A stretch of DNA of 64,000 nucleotides from [Clostridium] saccharolyticum WM1 (GCF_000144625.1 NC_014376.1:2108001-2172000), one strand, 5' to 3'; counted from the first letter of the stretch, positions 26,527 through 36,173 are shown. The notes: generated by a model from the letters alone, not told the origin. Translations and numbers: made by a program.

Positions 26527-27815
26527 TGTTGGAACATAAAAAACTGATTGCGGGTTTTGGAATCCGGGAAGGGAAGGCGGTCAGGCTGGAGGACGGTCAG
26601 ACATGTTATGAGGAAAATCTTTTGACTCTGACCTGCTTTTACGGGGACAGCGGGGCTGATGAGCTTTTTCTGTATGATATGTCCGAATCGGATGAAGACC
26701 ATGAACGGACCATAGGACTTATGAAGGAGATTGCAAGGCTGTCTGATATTCCTGCGATTTTAGGGGGAAGAGTCAGACGCCTTGAGGATGTGAAGAAATA
26801 TCTTTACGCAGGGGCAAAAGCAGCGTTTCTTGATGTAAGCCTTGACGAAAATGTGGATTTGATGAAAGAGGCGGCAGACCGGTTCGGAGATGATAAGATT
26901 TATGCTTATCTTCCGGACTGTTCGTATTTGGAGCGGACCAAAGAATATGCCCAGCTGGGAGCGACTGTCATGATTCTGGGCGATGCTGAAATTACGGAAG
27001 AAAAGCTTCACGCCGTTTCAGACTGTGAGGAGACCTTTTTGGTCACAGGCTGCGGAGAGGATGCGGCGCTTTTTGCCTTTGCCCTGATGATGGAAAATGT
27101 GGAAGGCCTGGTGGGCAGTTTTGACGGAGAAGAGAACTGCATGGATTTAAAGCAGGATTTAAAAGCCCTTGGAATCGAAGTCGATACCTTTGAAAGCCCG
27201 GTGAGCTTTCAACAGTTTAAGCTCAATGAGGCTGGCCTCATCCCTGTTATCACCCAGGATTACCGGACAGGGGAAGTGCTTATGCTGGCCTATATGAACG
27301 AAGAGGCGTTTTATGAGACTTTAAAGACCGGCTGTATGACCTATTACAGCAGGAGCCGCAAAAGCCTGTGGCGAAAAGGGGAAACCTCCGGCCATTACCA
27401 GTATGTGAAATCCTTGTCCCTGGACTGTGACAAGGATACGCTGCTTGCCAAAGTAAACCAGATCGGAACTGCCTGCCACACGGGGGCGAGAAGCTGTTTT
27501 TATCAAAATCTGGTTAAAAAGGAATATCAGGAAAGTAATCCTTTAAAGGTGTTTGAAGAGGTATTTCAAGTAATTCTTGACAGAAAGTCCAACCCCAAGG
27601 AAGGATCCTATACCAATTATCTGTTTGATAAAGGGCTTGACAAGATATTGAAAAAATTGGGAGAGGAGTCTACGGAAATTGTCATAGCTGCCAAAAATCC
27701 AAATCCTGAGGAAGTAAAATACGAAATTTCAGATTTCCTTTATCATATGATGGTTCTGATGGCTTATAAGGGTGTGTCCTGGGAGGATATTACAAGGGAA
27801 TTGTCCAACCGTTAG
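26523..27815 (+). CDS. hisIE: Fusion: degenerate HisF-like barrel + PR-AMP cyclohydrolase + PR-ATP pyrophosphatase
   Basis: The 430-aa protein is about twice a usual HisIE. Residues 1-225 resemble HisA/HisF barrels: [51 protein letters not shown]. The position of the HisF catalytic Asp (CLDV) is GFGI, and the second (AID) reads as YLP, so the barrel looks inactive. HisI follows (about 228-335) with [14 protein letters not shown] and [10 protein letters not shown] zinc residues. HisE follows (about 342-430) with [12 protein letters not shown] and ISDFLYH. HisI and HisE do steps two and three of the pathway. No hisH or intact hisF is in the operon. Confidence 0.9.
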   Translation: MMLEHKKLIAGFGIREGKAVRLEDGQTCYEENLLTLTCFYGDSGADELFLYDMSESDEDHERTIGLMKEIARLSDIPAILGGRVRRLEDVKKYLYAGAKAAFLDVSLDENVDLMKEAADRFGDDKIYAYLPDCSYLERTKEYAQLGATVMILGDAEITEEKLHAVSDCEETFLVTGCGEDAALFAFALMMENVEGLVGSFDGEENCMDLKQDLKALGIEVDTFESPVSFQQFKLNEAGLIPVITQDYRTGEVLMLAYMNEEAFYETLKTGCMTYYSRSRKSLWRKGETSGHYQYVKSLSLDCDKDTLLAKVNQIGTACHTGARSCFYQNLVKKEYQESNPLKVFEEVFQVILDRKSNPKEGSYTNYLFDKGLDKILKKLGEESTEIVIAAKNPNPEEVKYEISDFLYHMMVLMAYKGVSWEDITRELSNR

Positions 27816-27825
27816 CCATGATAGA

Positions 27826-27860
27826 AACGCCGGGAAGAGTACCGCCTTCCCGGCGTTTTT
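27826..27860 (+). terminator. his operon rho-independent terminator
   Basis: AACGCCGGGAAG (27826-27837) pairs perfectly with CTTCCCGGCGTT (27846-27857), a 12-bp stem, followed by TTTT. Confidence 0.88.
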
Positions 27861-27866
27861 GTCGAT

Positions 27867-28010
27867 GTGCCAGGCAGGCGCACTCTAACGAGTGGGAGTC
27901 TTGTAAATATAGTTAGGACCAAGGGGGTCGTCCGTCAGGACGAATCTGTAGGAAGGTGAAGGCAAATCTCTGGTCTGTCAAACAGAAGTCTCAGCTGACT
28001 AACGAATCGT
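27867..28010 (+). mobile_element. Group II intron-like 5' fragment (remnant)
   Basis: A structured stretch begins GTGC a few bases after the his terminator. It has small perfect hairpins: CACTC-TAAC-GAGTG (27881-27894), TCGTCC-GTCA-GGACGA (27928-27943) and TCTGT-CAA-ACAGA (27974-27986). It also contains phrases I associate with domain I of clostridial group II introns: TTAGGACCAAGGGGGTC and GTGAAGGCAAATCTC. No reverse transcriptase and no domain V follow, so only about 145 bases of a 5' end could remain. Insertion just after an intrinsic terminator is typical of group IIC introns. The family call is from memory and needs a covariance search. Confidence 0.42.
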
Positions 28011-28037
28011 CAGTCTTATACTGGATTACATACGTCA

Positions 28038-28066
28038 TGGACAGCCTGGCCGCTCTATGGTATAAT
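28038..28066 (+). promoter_or_regulatory. Sigma-A promoter of the 500-aa membrane protein gene
   Basis: TGGACA (28038-28043), 17-base spacer, TATAAT (28061-28066); the start codon is 32 bases downstream. Confidence 0.75.
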
Positions 28067-28097
28067 TAGGAAATTGAGATCAAAGGAGGCCACGAGT

Positions 28098-29600
28098 ATG
28101 AAAAAACAGATGTCCCGGAGGATGAAACGGATGACAGGGCTTTACCGCTGGGTGCTTCCGGTGGTTTTCCTGTATATCATTGCCCTTTCCTTTTTTTTTG
28201 CTGGAATTGGCATGAAGCTTTTGGGAAACACGAAACCTGACGTGAAACCGGTGGAGTTTCATGTATATGACGGAGCGGATATTTACAGCAGCTTAAAGGC
28301 ACAGATGCTGACCCAGGAGTTTGCATCGGATTTTAAGGAGACCAATCATTATTATTTTGCCTACGACGAAAACCTTCTGCCTTTTATCGTACAGGTTCAT
28401 GGAGATCTGCCGGAGGATAATTTAAAAATTCAATCCTACTTGTACGAGGAATCCGAGGAAGCACCGGAGCCGGTGGTGTTTTACGGTATGTCGGCACCGA
28501 TTGAGGAAGATATCCGTACCTATGCAATGGAAAGCTACAATGACATGTGGGGAGAAGAACTTGTGACAGAGGATAATTTTTCGGATTATTTCGGAGAATA
28601 CTATCTGGATACCACTAGAAAGCCGGCATCCAATGCCCAAAGAACCATTTTTCTAGTTTTTCTGTCCGCATTTACGGCAGCGTCGGCGGGAACTCTGGTT
28701 CTGATATGGAACCTTAACAGCCGGAGCTTCAAGCGAAGCAGGGCCACACGGAAAGCATGGCCGGAAGAAAGACTGCTTCAGTTGGACGAACAGCTTCAAG
28801 GGGCTCTTACTCTTGCTTATGGAAAAAAGGCCCTCTATTTGTCTGAGAATTATATCGTTACTGACGCAGAGGGATTTGACATCATCCCATACCAGGCGGT
28901 AGACCGGATTTATGATACTTCCTCTGTAACAGTAAAAAAGCTTGGATTGGAAACCACAGATGGAGAACACCATACCCTTGCTTCTATAAAACGAGGCGGC
29001 CGCATAAAGGAGGAAGCGTTCCAAAGCCTGATTCTTCAGGTGAAAAAGAAGATTGCAAGTAAAAAAGAGGAAATGCCGGAATATCTTCTGGAAGGAGGAT
29101 ATCACATAAATACCGGAGATGAGGGGCAGGAAGCAGTCCTTCAGGTATCCGCAGCCCTTGAGCGGAAGCAGTCCAATGCCTTTCCGGGCGTGATCGGCGC
29201 GCTGTTTGCGTCGCTTTTAGGAGTGGGTTTATGGGTGCTCATCGGCCAAGTGGGATTTATCGCCGGGATTGCCGGATTTGTTATGCTGAAGCTTGCGTTA
29301 AGCGGTTATGAGAAGTTTGGAGGCTCACTGGACAAAAAGGGAGCCATCCTATGCCTCATCATAACAGCCGGAATGATAGGAGGAGCCAACCTTCTGGATT
29401 ATGCAGTGTCCATGGCAAGAGCATACTTCCAGTATGAGGCCAGCTTTGAAACCCTGGTCTATGTTTTTGCTAACTTTGGAAAGCTTATGTCTGATATGGA
29501 TATGTGGGGAGAATTTTTCCTTGACCTTGCCATTGGTTATGGTCTGTCTATATGGTCCGGTGCAGGGGCTATCAAAGCTATTATCAATATGGAAAAATAA
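28098..29600 (+). CDS. Membrane protein of unknown function, 500 aa
   Basis: ATG 28098 has AAAGGAGG nine bases upstream. The protein has a basic head and a membrane helix (about 15-38), then an extracellular-looking domain (about 40-180, with YAYDENLLPFIVQVHGDLPED). A second helix follows (about 185-207, FLVFLSAFTAASAGTLVLI), then a cytoplasmic PH-like region (about 215-335) with ALYLSENYIVTDAEGFDIIPYQAVDRIYD. Three more hydrophobic segments near the C-terminus follow (ALFASLLGVGLWVLIGQVGFIAG and others). I do not recognise a family. It appears to share a transcript with pepT (24-base gap). Confidence 0.75.
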   Translation: MKKQMSRRMKRMTGLYRWVLPVVFLYIIALSFFFAGIGMKLLGNTKPDVKPVEFHVYDGADIYSSLKAQMLTQEFASDFKETNHYYFAYDENLLPFIVQVHGDLPEDNLKIQSYLYEESEEAPEPVVFYGMSAPIEEDIRTYAMESYNDMWGEELVTEDNFSDYFGEYYLDTTRKPASNAQRTIFLVFLSAFTAASAGTLVLIWNLNSRSFKRSRATRKAWPEERLLQLDEQLQGALTLAYGKKALYLSENYIVTDAEGFDIIPYQAVDRIYDTSSVTVKKLGLETTDGEHHTLASIKRGGRIKEEAFQSLILQVKKKIASKKEEMPEYLLEGGYHINTGDEGQEAVLQVSAALERKQSNAFPGVIGALFASLLGVGLWVLIGQVGFIAGIAGFVMLKLALSGYEKFGGSLDKKGAILCLIITAGMIGGANLLDYAVSMARAYFQYEASFETLVYVFANFGKLMSDMDMWGEFFLDLAIGYGLSIWSGAGAIKAIINMEK

Positions 29601-29624
29601 AATTACAGAAAAAGAGGCGGTATA

Positions 29625-30857
29625 ATGATGTCAGCAGTATTAAACAATTTTTTAAAGTATATATCCTTTGACACTCAGTCCAGGGAGGATATGGAAGCTG
29701 TACCAAGCACGGAAAAACAAAGGTTATTAGCCAGGGAACTGGCAGCCCAGCTTCAGGCCATGAAAGCTGAAAATGTTATGGTGGATGAACATTGCTACGT
29801 ATATGCTACCATACCTGCCACTACTGAAAAGGCTGTTCCTGTCCTTGGTTTTATTGCCCACATGGACACTGCTCCCGCATATTCCGGGGAAGGGGTGAAG
29901 CCTCAGATAGTTGAAAATTATGACGGCGGTGATATTCTCATGAATAAGGACACCGGCCTGGTCATGAAGCCTCAGGATTTTCCTGATCTTTTAAAGTATA
30001 AGGGACAGGATATTATTACAACGGATGGAACCACCCTGCTGGGTGCTGATGACAAGGCCGGAGTTGCCGAGATCATGGCTATGGCAGAACATCTCCTGGC
30101 TCATCCGGAGATTCCCCATGGAACCATCCGCATTGGATTTACGCCTGATGAAGAGGTAGGAAGAGGCGCCGATTTCTTTGATGTAAAGTGCTTTGGCGCT
30201 GATGTGGCCTATACGGTAGACGGCGGCGGATTAGGAGAACTGGAATATGAGAATTTCAATGCAGCTTCTGCGAGAGTCCTTGTACACGGCTCCAGCATTC
30301 ATCCGGGATCTTCCAAGGGAAGGATGAAAAACGCCCTGCTTATGGCCATGGAGTTTCACAACATGCTCCCGGCAGCGGAGAATCCCATGTATACAGAAGG
30401 ATATGAGGGATTTTACCACTTAGATTCCATGAGGGGAACCGTGGAGGAAGCCCGTATGGATTACATTATCCGGGACCACAGCAAAGAAAAATTTGAAGAG
30501 AAAAAGGCATTTATGGAAAGAGTGACAGAGTATCTTAACAGCCGCTACCATGCAGGCACCGTGGAGCTTTTGTTAAAGGACAGTTACTATAACATGAAAG
30601 AAAAGATCCAGCCTCATATGTATCTGATCGACGTAGCAAAGGCTTCCATGGAGGAAATCGGAATAGAGCCTAAGGTGACCCCTATCCGGGGAGGAACCGA
30701 TGGAGCCCGTTTGTCATACGAGGGACTTCCCTGTCCCAACCTGTGCACAGGAGGCTATAATTACCATGGAAAATTTGAGTTCATCCCAGTTCAGTCCATG
30801 GAAAAGGTGGTGGAGCTTCTTCTTAAAATTATAGAGAAATTTACAGAAAGAGAATAA
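29625..30857 (+). CDS. pepT: Peptidase T (tripeptidase)
   Basis: The 410-aa M20 metallopeptidase has [10 protein letters not shown] (zinc His and Asp), [17 protein letters not shown] (bridging Asp), [14 protein letters not shown] (catalytic Glu pair), [17 protein letters not shown] and the late [20 protein letters not shown]. PepT removes N-terminal residues from tripeptides in the cytoplasm. The start is ATGATG at 29625/29628. A strong terminator follows. Confidence 0.95.
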   Translation: MMSAVLNNFLKYISFDTQSREDMEAVPSTEKQRLLARELAAQLQAMKAENVMVDEHCYVYATIPATTEKAVPVLGFIAHMDTAPAYSGEGVKPQIVENYDGGDILMNKDTGLVMKPQDFPDLLKYKGQDIITTDGTTLLGADDKAGVAEIMAMAEHLLAHPEIPHGTIRIGFTPDEEVGRGADFFDVKCFGADVAYTVDGGGLGELEYENFNAASARVLVHGSSIHPGSSKGRMKNALLMAMEFHNMLPAAENPMYTEGYEGFYHLDSMRGTVEEARMDYIIRDHSKEKFEEKKAFMERVTEYLNSRYHAGTVELLLKDSYYNMKEKIQPHMYLIDVAKASMEEIGIEPKVTPIRGGTDGARLSYEGLPCPNLCTGGYNYHGKFEFIPVQSMEKVVELLLKIIEKFTERE

Positions 30858-30869
30858 ACGGGATCAGCC

Positions 30870-30928
30870 AAATACCCTGTAGGTCAGCCGCAGAAAGAAA
30901 TCTGTGCTTCGCCTTCAGGGTATTTTTA
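30870..30928 (+). terminator. pepT terminator
   Basis: AAATACCCTG (30870-30879) pairs with CAGGGTATTT (30916-30925). A second small hairpin CGCAGA/TCTGTG lies in the loop, and TTATTT follows. Confidence 0.72.
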
Positions 30929-30973
30929 TTTATGATTCCATGAGCCCAATTTTGCGCAATGGCATATTTGATA

Positions 30974-31019
30974 ATTGTACACAATGGTTGTGGATAACGG
31001 CATGGTCAAATGGTATAAT
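30974..31019 (+). promoter_or_regulatory. Promoter and possible activator site of the PTS-aldolase operon
   Basis: TGGATA (30991-30996), 17-base spacer and an extended -10 TGG-TATAAT (31014-31019). Immediately upstream of the weak -35 lies the inverted repeat ATTGT-AC-ACAAT (30974-30985). That position suits an activator such as the PRD regulator encoded in the operon; the link is inferred. Confidence 0.55.
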
Positions 31020-31080
31020 TTGCACATAATTAATTGCTTTGAAACTACCGGTAAAAGAGAAGCGTAGAAGGAGGTTACAT

Positions 31081-31551
31081 TTGAAAAAGGATATGTTATT
31101 TCGGGAACTGGTTCAGCTGGACTGGGAAGCGGCGGATCAGACCGAAGTCTTTGAACGAATGGCAGACATTCTGTTTCAAAATGGGTTTGTAAAAGACACT
31201 TATCTGGAGTCACTAAAGGCGAGGGAGGAAAGCTATCCCACGGCACTTCCCATTAAGCCTTATCCGGTTGCTATCCCTCATACGGATACCAGCCATATCA
31301 TCCGGCCGTTTATTGCTCCTATCCGATTGAAGGAAGCTGTTCCATGGAGAGAAATGGCCAACAATGATGAAATCCATCCGGTCAGGTTTATTTTTATGCT
31401 GGGATTTTTAAAATCTGAGGAGCATATAGACCTGCTTCAGATATTGGTGGAGAATTTTCAGGATGAGGAATTAATGGAGCATCTGAAAAATGCCGGGTCA
31501 GCGGATGAATACTTTGAACTGGTCTGCGGCATTAAGGGTATGGAATCGTAA
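31081..31551 (+). CDS. PTS IIA component, galactitol/fructose-type (EIIA-2)
   Basis: TTG 31081 is the start: GGAGG at 31070-31074 is six bases upstream, while the in-frame ATG at 31093 is too far. The 156-aa protein has the EIIA-2 phosphorylation site in PYPVAIPHTDTSHI (His67), then the VRFIFMLGFLKSEEHIDLLQIL strand-helix stretch. It receives phosphate from HPr and passes it to IIB. It is the first gene of a seven-gene unit (IIA-IIB-IIC-regulator-aldolase-DhaK-DhaL). The sugar is unknown. Confidence 0.9.
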   Translation: MKKDMLFRELVQLDWEAADQTEVFERMADILFQNGFVKDTYLESLKAREESYPTALPIKPYPVAIPHTDTSHIIRPFIAPIRLKEAVPWREMANNDEIHPVRFIFMLGFLKSEEHIDLLQILVENFQDEELMEHLKNAGSADEYFELVCGIKGMES

Positions 31552-31584
31552 AGATTCGTATGAATATCGGAGGAGGTATTGACT

Positions 31585-31884
31585 ATGGGAATCAGAGTTA
31601 TTGTGGCCTGCGGAAGCGGTGTGGCCACTTCACAGACAGTGGCAAGCAAAGTAAACCGCATGCTAAAAGAAAAGAAGGTGGATGCTCTGGTGGAGGCAGT
31701 GGATCTAAAGTCTGTTGACCGTTATATGGATGGCAGTGCTGCTTATATCACCATTGTAAAAAATGCCAAGGAATATCCCATTCCTGTGATCAATGGAATT
31801 GCGTTTCTCACGGGCATTGGGAAAGACCGGGAGTTTGAGAAACTGCTGATGGCAATCGAAGACTATAAAAAGAAGTATCTATAA
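31585..31884 (+). CDS. PTS IIB component, galactitol (GatB) type
   Basis: ATG 31585 is eight bases from GGAGG; the TTG at 31579 overlaps too closely. The 99-aa protein starts MGIRVIVACGSGVATSQTVA, so the phosphocysteine is Cys9 in the CGSGVATS loop. It resembles GatB/SgcB proteins that phosphorylate the incoming substrate at IIC. It lies 33 bases after IIA and 20 before IIC. Confidence 0.9.
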   Translation: MGIRVIVACGSGVATSQTVASKVNRMLKEKKVDALVEAVDLKSVDRYMDGSAAYITIVKNAKEYPIPVINGIAFLTGIGKDREFEKLLMAIEDYKKKYL

Positions 31885-31904
31885 CAATAAGGAGGTAAAT
31901 GAGA

Positions 31905-33266
31905 ATGCAGATGTTAGCGAATACGGTTAATTTCTTTCTTGGGCTTGGAGCGGCTGTGTTTGTACCGGTTATCATAATCATCGCCGGATTAATTGTTAAG
32001 ATGAAAGTAAAGGATGCTGTTTCATCAGGCATTACCCTTGGCGTGGCGTTTTCCGGTATGAGTATGCTGATCAATTACATGACCGGTGTGATCACACCGG
32101 CAGCAACTGCCATGTTAAAGTTTTCCGGTATTGACCTTCCCATTACCGACGGGGGCTGGACCACCATGTCTACGATTTCCTGGTCATGGCCTTATGCATT
32201 TTTAATGTTCCCTCTGGTGATCGTAATTAATATTGTTATGCTTGCCATGAACAAGACGGATACCTTTAATGCTGATTTATGGAATGTATGGGGTAAAATC
32301 TTCACGGCCGTTGCAGTGTATTACATAACTGGTAATGTCATAGCAGCATTTGCAGTTGCAGCGGTCCAGGTGGTGTTTGAATTGAAATCTGCTGATTTCC
32401 ACCAGCACCGCATTGGAAAACTATCCGGCATTCCAGGAGTTACCTGTACTCATAAAATGGTTTTTCTTGCAGCGCCTATGTATATTGTGGACTGTATACT
32501 GCGGAAGATTCCGGTCTTTGATAAATCCTTTAATGCACAGGATCTGAAGGAAAAGCTAGGTATTTTTGCGGAAAACCACATTTTGGGTTTTCTGCTGGGT
32601 ATCATTTTCGGAGTGCTGGCTAGATATGATCTGGCCGGTATATTGACCCTTGGTATACAATGTGCCACTGCTTTGACCCTGTTCCCCGTAATTTCCAAAT
32701 ATTTTATGCAGGCGCTGGAACCCATCTCAAATGCGGTATCGGAGTTCATGCAAAGTAAATTTGCGGAACGGGAAATGTACGTTGGTCTGGATTGGCCTTT
32801 CCTTGGAGGTGCAAATGAAATATGGCTGGCTGTTATCTGGACAGTTCCGGTAACGCTTATTATGTCCTTTGTCCTTCCCGGCAATAAGATCCTGCCCTTT
32901 GCCGGTATTATTAACATTGCCATCGCAGTGCCTGCCTACCTTGTGAGCAGGGGAAACATCCTGCGGATGCTCATTCAGTGCACTATTTTTACTCCTGTAT
33001 TCTTATGGGTCGGAACTGCTTTTGCTCCCTTTATGACAGAACTGGCAAATACCACCAAGGCTGTGGAACTGGCTTCCGGACAGATGATCTCCAACTCAAG
33101 CATTGACGGCCCTATTTTCACCTATGCATTCTCTCATGCGGTAAAGGCACTGCAGGGAGATTTCCTGCCTCTGGTCATTCTGGTTGTGTGGATTGTGTGT
33201 TTTGTACTTTATTCAAGAAGTCTGGTTCAGGAGAAGAAGGAAGATCTGGCAAAGGAACGCGCCTGA
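31905..33266 (+). CDS. PTS IIC component, galactitol (GatC) type
   Basis: ATG 31905 has GGAGG nine bases upstream (the ATG at 31899 is only three bases away). The 453-aa permease has about ten hydrophobic segments. GatC-like landmarks are FFLGLGAAVFVPVIIIIAG, SGITLGVAFSGMSMLI, GGWTTMSTISWSWPYAF, LGIIFGVLARYD, ERYVGLDWPFLGG-like REMYVGLDWPFLGGANE and LVSRGNILRMLI. It is the membrane channel that moves and phosphorylates the substrate. GatC relatives carry galactitol, arabitol and other polyols or ketoses; the substrate cannot be read. Confidence 0.9.
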   Translation: MQMLANTVNFFLGLGAAVFVPVIIIIAGLIVKMKVKDAVSSGITLGVAFSGMSMLINYMTGVITPAATAMLKFSGIDLPITDGGWTTMSTISWSWPYAFLMFPLVIVINIVMLAMNKTDTFNADLWNVWGKIFTAVAVYYITGNVIAAFAVAAVQVVFELKSADFHQHRIGKLSGIPGVTCTHKMVFLAAPMYIVDCILRKIPVFDKSFNAQDLKEKLGIFAENHILGFLLGIIFGVLARYDLAGILTLGIQCATALTLFPVISKYFMQALEPISNAVSEFMQSKFAEREMYVGLDWPFLGGANEIWLAVIWTVPVTLIMSFVLPGNKILPFAGIINIAIAVPAYLVSRGNILRMLIQCTIFTPVFLWVGTAFAPFMTELANTTKAVELASGQMISNSSIDGPIFTYAFSHAVKALQGDFLPLVILVVWIVCFVLYSRSLVQEKKEDLAKERA

Positions 33267-33347
33267 GGAAGAACGATATCCTTCCATATAAACGTTGTGA
33301 ATCAGCTGGATATGAAGGATATCCCCTGATTCATCAGGAGGCAAATT

Positions 33348-35390
33348 ATGAAAATCGGCCAACGAAATTGCTTGATTTTGAAAGAAATTATTCATCATAG
33401 TGCGTCTGTCACCGGAAAGGATCTGGAGGCAAAATTACATTTGTCCAGAAAACAACTGGAGTATGGGATTGCTAAAATTAATGAATATCTGGAAGAACAG
33501 CGGCTGCCGATTCTGGAACGAATAAACAACGGGAGGATACTTATTCCGGATGAGGTAATAGAACAACTGGATGTTACCCGGCTGGAGCTGGAAAACCAGG
33601 ACGTCTGGCTGACAAAGGAAGAACGGGGCGATATCATCCAGCTTATGCTTCTGACAAAGTACCAGGAACTGTCGCTGCAGCATTTTATTACCAGACTAAA
33701 GGCCAGTAAGAATACGGTACTGTCAGATATAAAACGGTTAAAAGATGAAATGCCTGATTCAAACCTCCGCCTCATCTACAGCAGGGAAAAAGGGTACAGA
33801 CTGGAAGGCCGGGAATATGATTTAAGGCAGCGGCTGTTTCTTGTACTGCGCAATATTTTGTCCGGCAGGGGGCATCAGGCAATGGTTTACCAAATCGGAA
33901 GGATCACCTCCAAACAGATAGAACTCATGAGAAATATGACAGAGACCATTGAAGGGGAATTGAAAACCCGATTTACCGATGAGATGATCGAGGTGAACCG
34001 ATGCTTTTTCACCCTGGTCCTCAGGCGGATCAGAGACGGCCTGGTTTTAGACAGGATACCGGAAACCTTTCATCATGTAGCAGGAACAAAGGAGTATATG
34101 GTGATCAAATCCTGCCTGGCTGATGAGGGGGTGAACAATATTTATGAAACCATGTATTTTACCGCCCATATTCAAAGCATGAGGATCAACTCCCATTTAG
34201 AGGCTGTGGCAGGGCAGGAAGAGGTTTATCGGGCAGTGGAGGAAACCATCGGCAATTTTGAGAGGATCGCCTGTATTTGCTTTGACAACAAGAAGGATAC
34301 CTTTCATCTGCTAATGAATCACAGCCTGCCTGCCTTGTACCGTATCAGATATAATTTTCATATAGGCCCGGATATCACGGAATATGTACTTCCTGCCTAC
34401 CAGGAAGTACATGATATGGTAAAAAAATCCGTAGCTCCCCTGGAAAATCTGATCGGAATGTCCTTTCCGGAAAGTGAACTGGCTTATATCACACTGATTT
34501 TTATTGCTCAGACCAGCAGAGAGGATGAGGAGGAGAAAACAGACAGGCGCCCCCGTGCGGTGGTGGTATGTCTAAACGGCATCACCGTATCCCATTTTCT
34601 TCTGACCTCTTTAAAACGAACCTTTCCGGAAATTGATTTTCTCAGCTATATGTCAGCGCGCCAGTTCGACCAGAATCAGGAGGATTTTGACCTGGTATTT
34701 ACAACGGCTCCTTTAAGGACAACAAAGAAACAGTTTGTGATCGAACCGCTGATGGACAAAGAAGGAAGAAAAAAACTTCGGAAAAATGTGTTTGAAAGCC
34801 TGAAAAACTCCGGAGAAATCTTTCCCCAGGTAGAAACCATACTTCAGATCATAAAAAAGCACACAAACGAAAGTGTGTTTCAAAAGCTGCGGATGGAAAT
34901 TGACTCGTATATGGCAAAGCCTGACGGGAGGACAGGTGGAAAGGCAGAAAAAAGAAAGCCGGAGTTAAAGGAGTTGCTCTCAAGCTCCAATATCCGGATC
35001 ATTAAGGAGTCCATGGGCTGGAAGGAAGCCATTGAATTTGCAGCAGTGCCCCTGTTATATAAAAATGTAATCAAATACCAGTATGTGGAAACGATTATAT
35101 CCAACATCCTCCAACACCGGCAGATCATGCTCATCGCAGAGCATGTCATGATCGCCCATGCAGGGATCGATGCTGGAGTATATGATGTGGGATTGTCCAT
35201 GCTATTGCTCCCCCAGAACATAATGGTAAATCATTATATGGAGGTAAAGGTGATTTTTGTCCTGGCAACTCCGGATTACGAAAGTCATTTGGCAGCTTTG
35301 AACCAGTTGATCAATCTATTAGAAGATGAAAAGAAGCTGGCTGCGTTAAAGGAAGCCAAATCAGCAGCTGACATTTTGAATTTGCTGTAA
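33348..35390 (+). CDS. PRD-containing transcriptional activator with EIIB-like and EIIA domains
   Basis: The 680-aa regulator has an N-terminal helix-turn-helix (about 5-45), a second winged helix (about 90-150) and two PRDs (about 185-290 and 300-390, with NHSLPALYRIRYNFHIGP). A GatB-like EIIB follows (about 402-480, Cys408 in VCLNGITVS), then an EIIA-2 domain (about 540-680, His604 in MIAHAGID). This is the MtlR/LicR/ManR architecture: PTS phosphorylation of the domains sets activity. The AGGAGG ribosome site and its place inside the operon argue that it controls the operon, possibly through the inverted repeat at 30974-30985. Confidence 0.92.
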   Translation: MKIGQRNCLILKEIIHHSASVTGKDLEAKLHLSRKQLEYGIAKINEYLEEQRLPILERINNGRILIPDEVIEQLDVTRLELENQDVWLTKEERGDIIQLMLLTKYQELSLQHFITRLKASKNTVLSDIKRLKDEMPDSNLRLIYSREKGYRLEGREYDLRQRLFLVLRNILSGRGHQAMVYQIGRITSKQIELMRNMTETIEGELKTRFTDEMIEVNRCFFTLVLRRIRDGLVLDRIPETFHHVAGTKEYMVIKSCLADEGVNNIYETMYFTAHIQSMRINSHLEAVAGQEEVYRAVEETIGNFERIACICFDNKKDTFHLLMNHSLPALYRIRYNFHIGPDITEYVLPAYQEVHDMVKKSVAPLENLIGMSFPESELAYITLIFIAQTSREDEEEKTDRRPRAVVVCLNGITVSHFLLTSLKRTFPEIDFLSYMSARQFDQNQEDFDLVFTTAPLRTTKKQFVIEPLMDKEGRKKLRKNVFESLKNSGEIFPQVETILQIIKKHTNESVFQKLRMEIDSYMAKPDGRTGGKAEKRKPELKELLSSSNIRIIKESMGWKEAIEFAAVPLLYKNVIKYQYVETIISNILQHRQIMLIAEHVMIAHAGIDAGVYDVGLSMLLLPQNIMVNHYMEVKVIFVLATPDYESHLAALNQLINLLEDEKKLAALKEAKSAADILNLL

Positions 35391-35452
35391 CAGGCCGTTT
35401 TTAGTCTTTCTCATTCAAACGGCGAAGACAAAGAAGAAAAGAGGAGAAAAGA

Positions 35453-36151
35453 ATGCTTGAAACATTAAAAAAGGAAGTGTGTGAAATCGCAAAGCGGGCT
35501 CAGAGAGATGGTTTGTGCAAACATAAATCCGGGAATTTCAGCGCTCGGGATCTGGCGTCTGGTTTTGTGGTCATCACCCCTACCAGTGTAGACCGGGACT
35601 TACTGACCCCAAGAGATATGGTGGTCATGGACTTAGAGGCCAATGTGGTAGAAAATTTATCAGGTTTAAGACCCACCAGCGAAACCCTGATGCATCTGAT
35701 GATTTACCGCCAAAGGCCGAAAGCGTCTGCCGTTGCCCATACACACTCACCATATGCCACTGCATTTGCCCTGCTGAACAAGCCCCTTCCGGCTATTGTA
35801 TATGAAGTGGCTAATTTAGGCCTGACAAAAGCCAGGGTCCCGGTGGCTCCTTATGGACGTCCGGGCACCACAGGTCTGGCAGAAAGTGTCATTGAAAGCT
35901 GTTTGGAAGCGGACTGTTTTTTATTGGAAAAGCACGGAGCAGTTGCAGTTGATGAACGGAATATTTATGAGGCGTTTTTAAAGGCTGCCTACATTGAGGA
36001 ACTTGCTGAATTATATTATCTTGCATTGACGGCAAACGGGGGAAATGAGCCGGAAGGTTTTGGACCGGAGGAGCTGCAAAGGTGGGAATATCCCAAAGAG
36101 ATCTCATTCCTTAAGGAAAGAGAAAAATCAATTTCCACTGGTACTGCCTGA
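35453..36151 (+). CDS. Class II aldolase (FucA/AraD family)
   Basis: The 232-aa protein has the family's zinc site with FucA-like spacing: Glu77 in SGLRPTSET, His96 and His98 in AVAHTHSPYATAFA and His161 in EKHGAVAV. HKSGNFSAR (phosphate-binding SGN loop) is at 24-32. FucA-type enzymes cleave phosphoketoses to DHAP plus an aldehyde. Here it follows a PTS regulator and precedes DhaK-DhaL, so it may instead release an unphosphorylated keto fragment from a PTS-phosphorylated substrate. Substrate and stereochemistry are not predictable. Confidence 0.9.
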   Translation: MLETLKKEVCEIAKRAQRDGLCKHKSGNFSARDLASGFVVITPTSVDRDLLTPRDMVVMDLEANVVENLSGLRPTSETLMHLMIYRQRPKASAVAHTHSPYATAFALLNKPLPAIVYEVANLGLTKARVPVAPYGRPGTTGLAESVIESCLEADCFLLEKHGAVAVDERNIYEAFLKAAYIEELAELYYLALTANGGNEPEGFGPEELQRWEYPKEISFLKEREKSISTGTA

Positions 36152-36173
36152 ATAATAGAAGGAGAGGAAATGT

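Noticed and set aside
32450..32923. Open frame of 157 aa on the minus strand inside the PTS IIC gene
   Set aside because: Antisense shadow; the plus-strand permease is strongly supported by motif and context.
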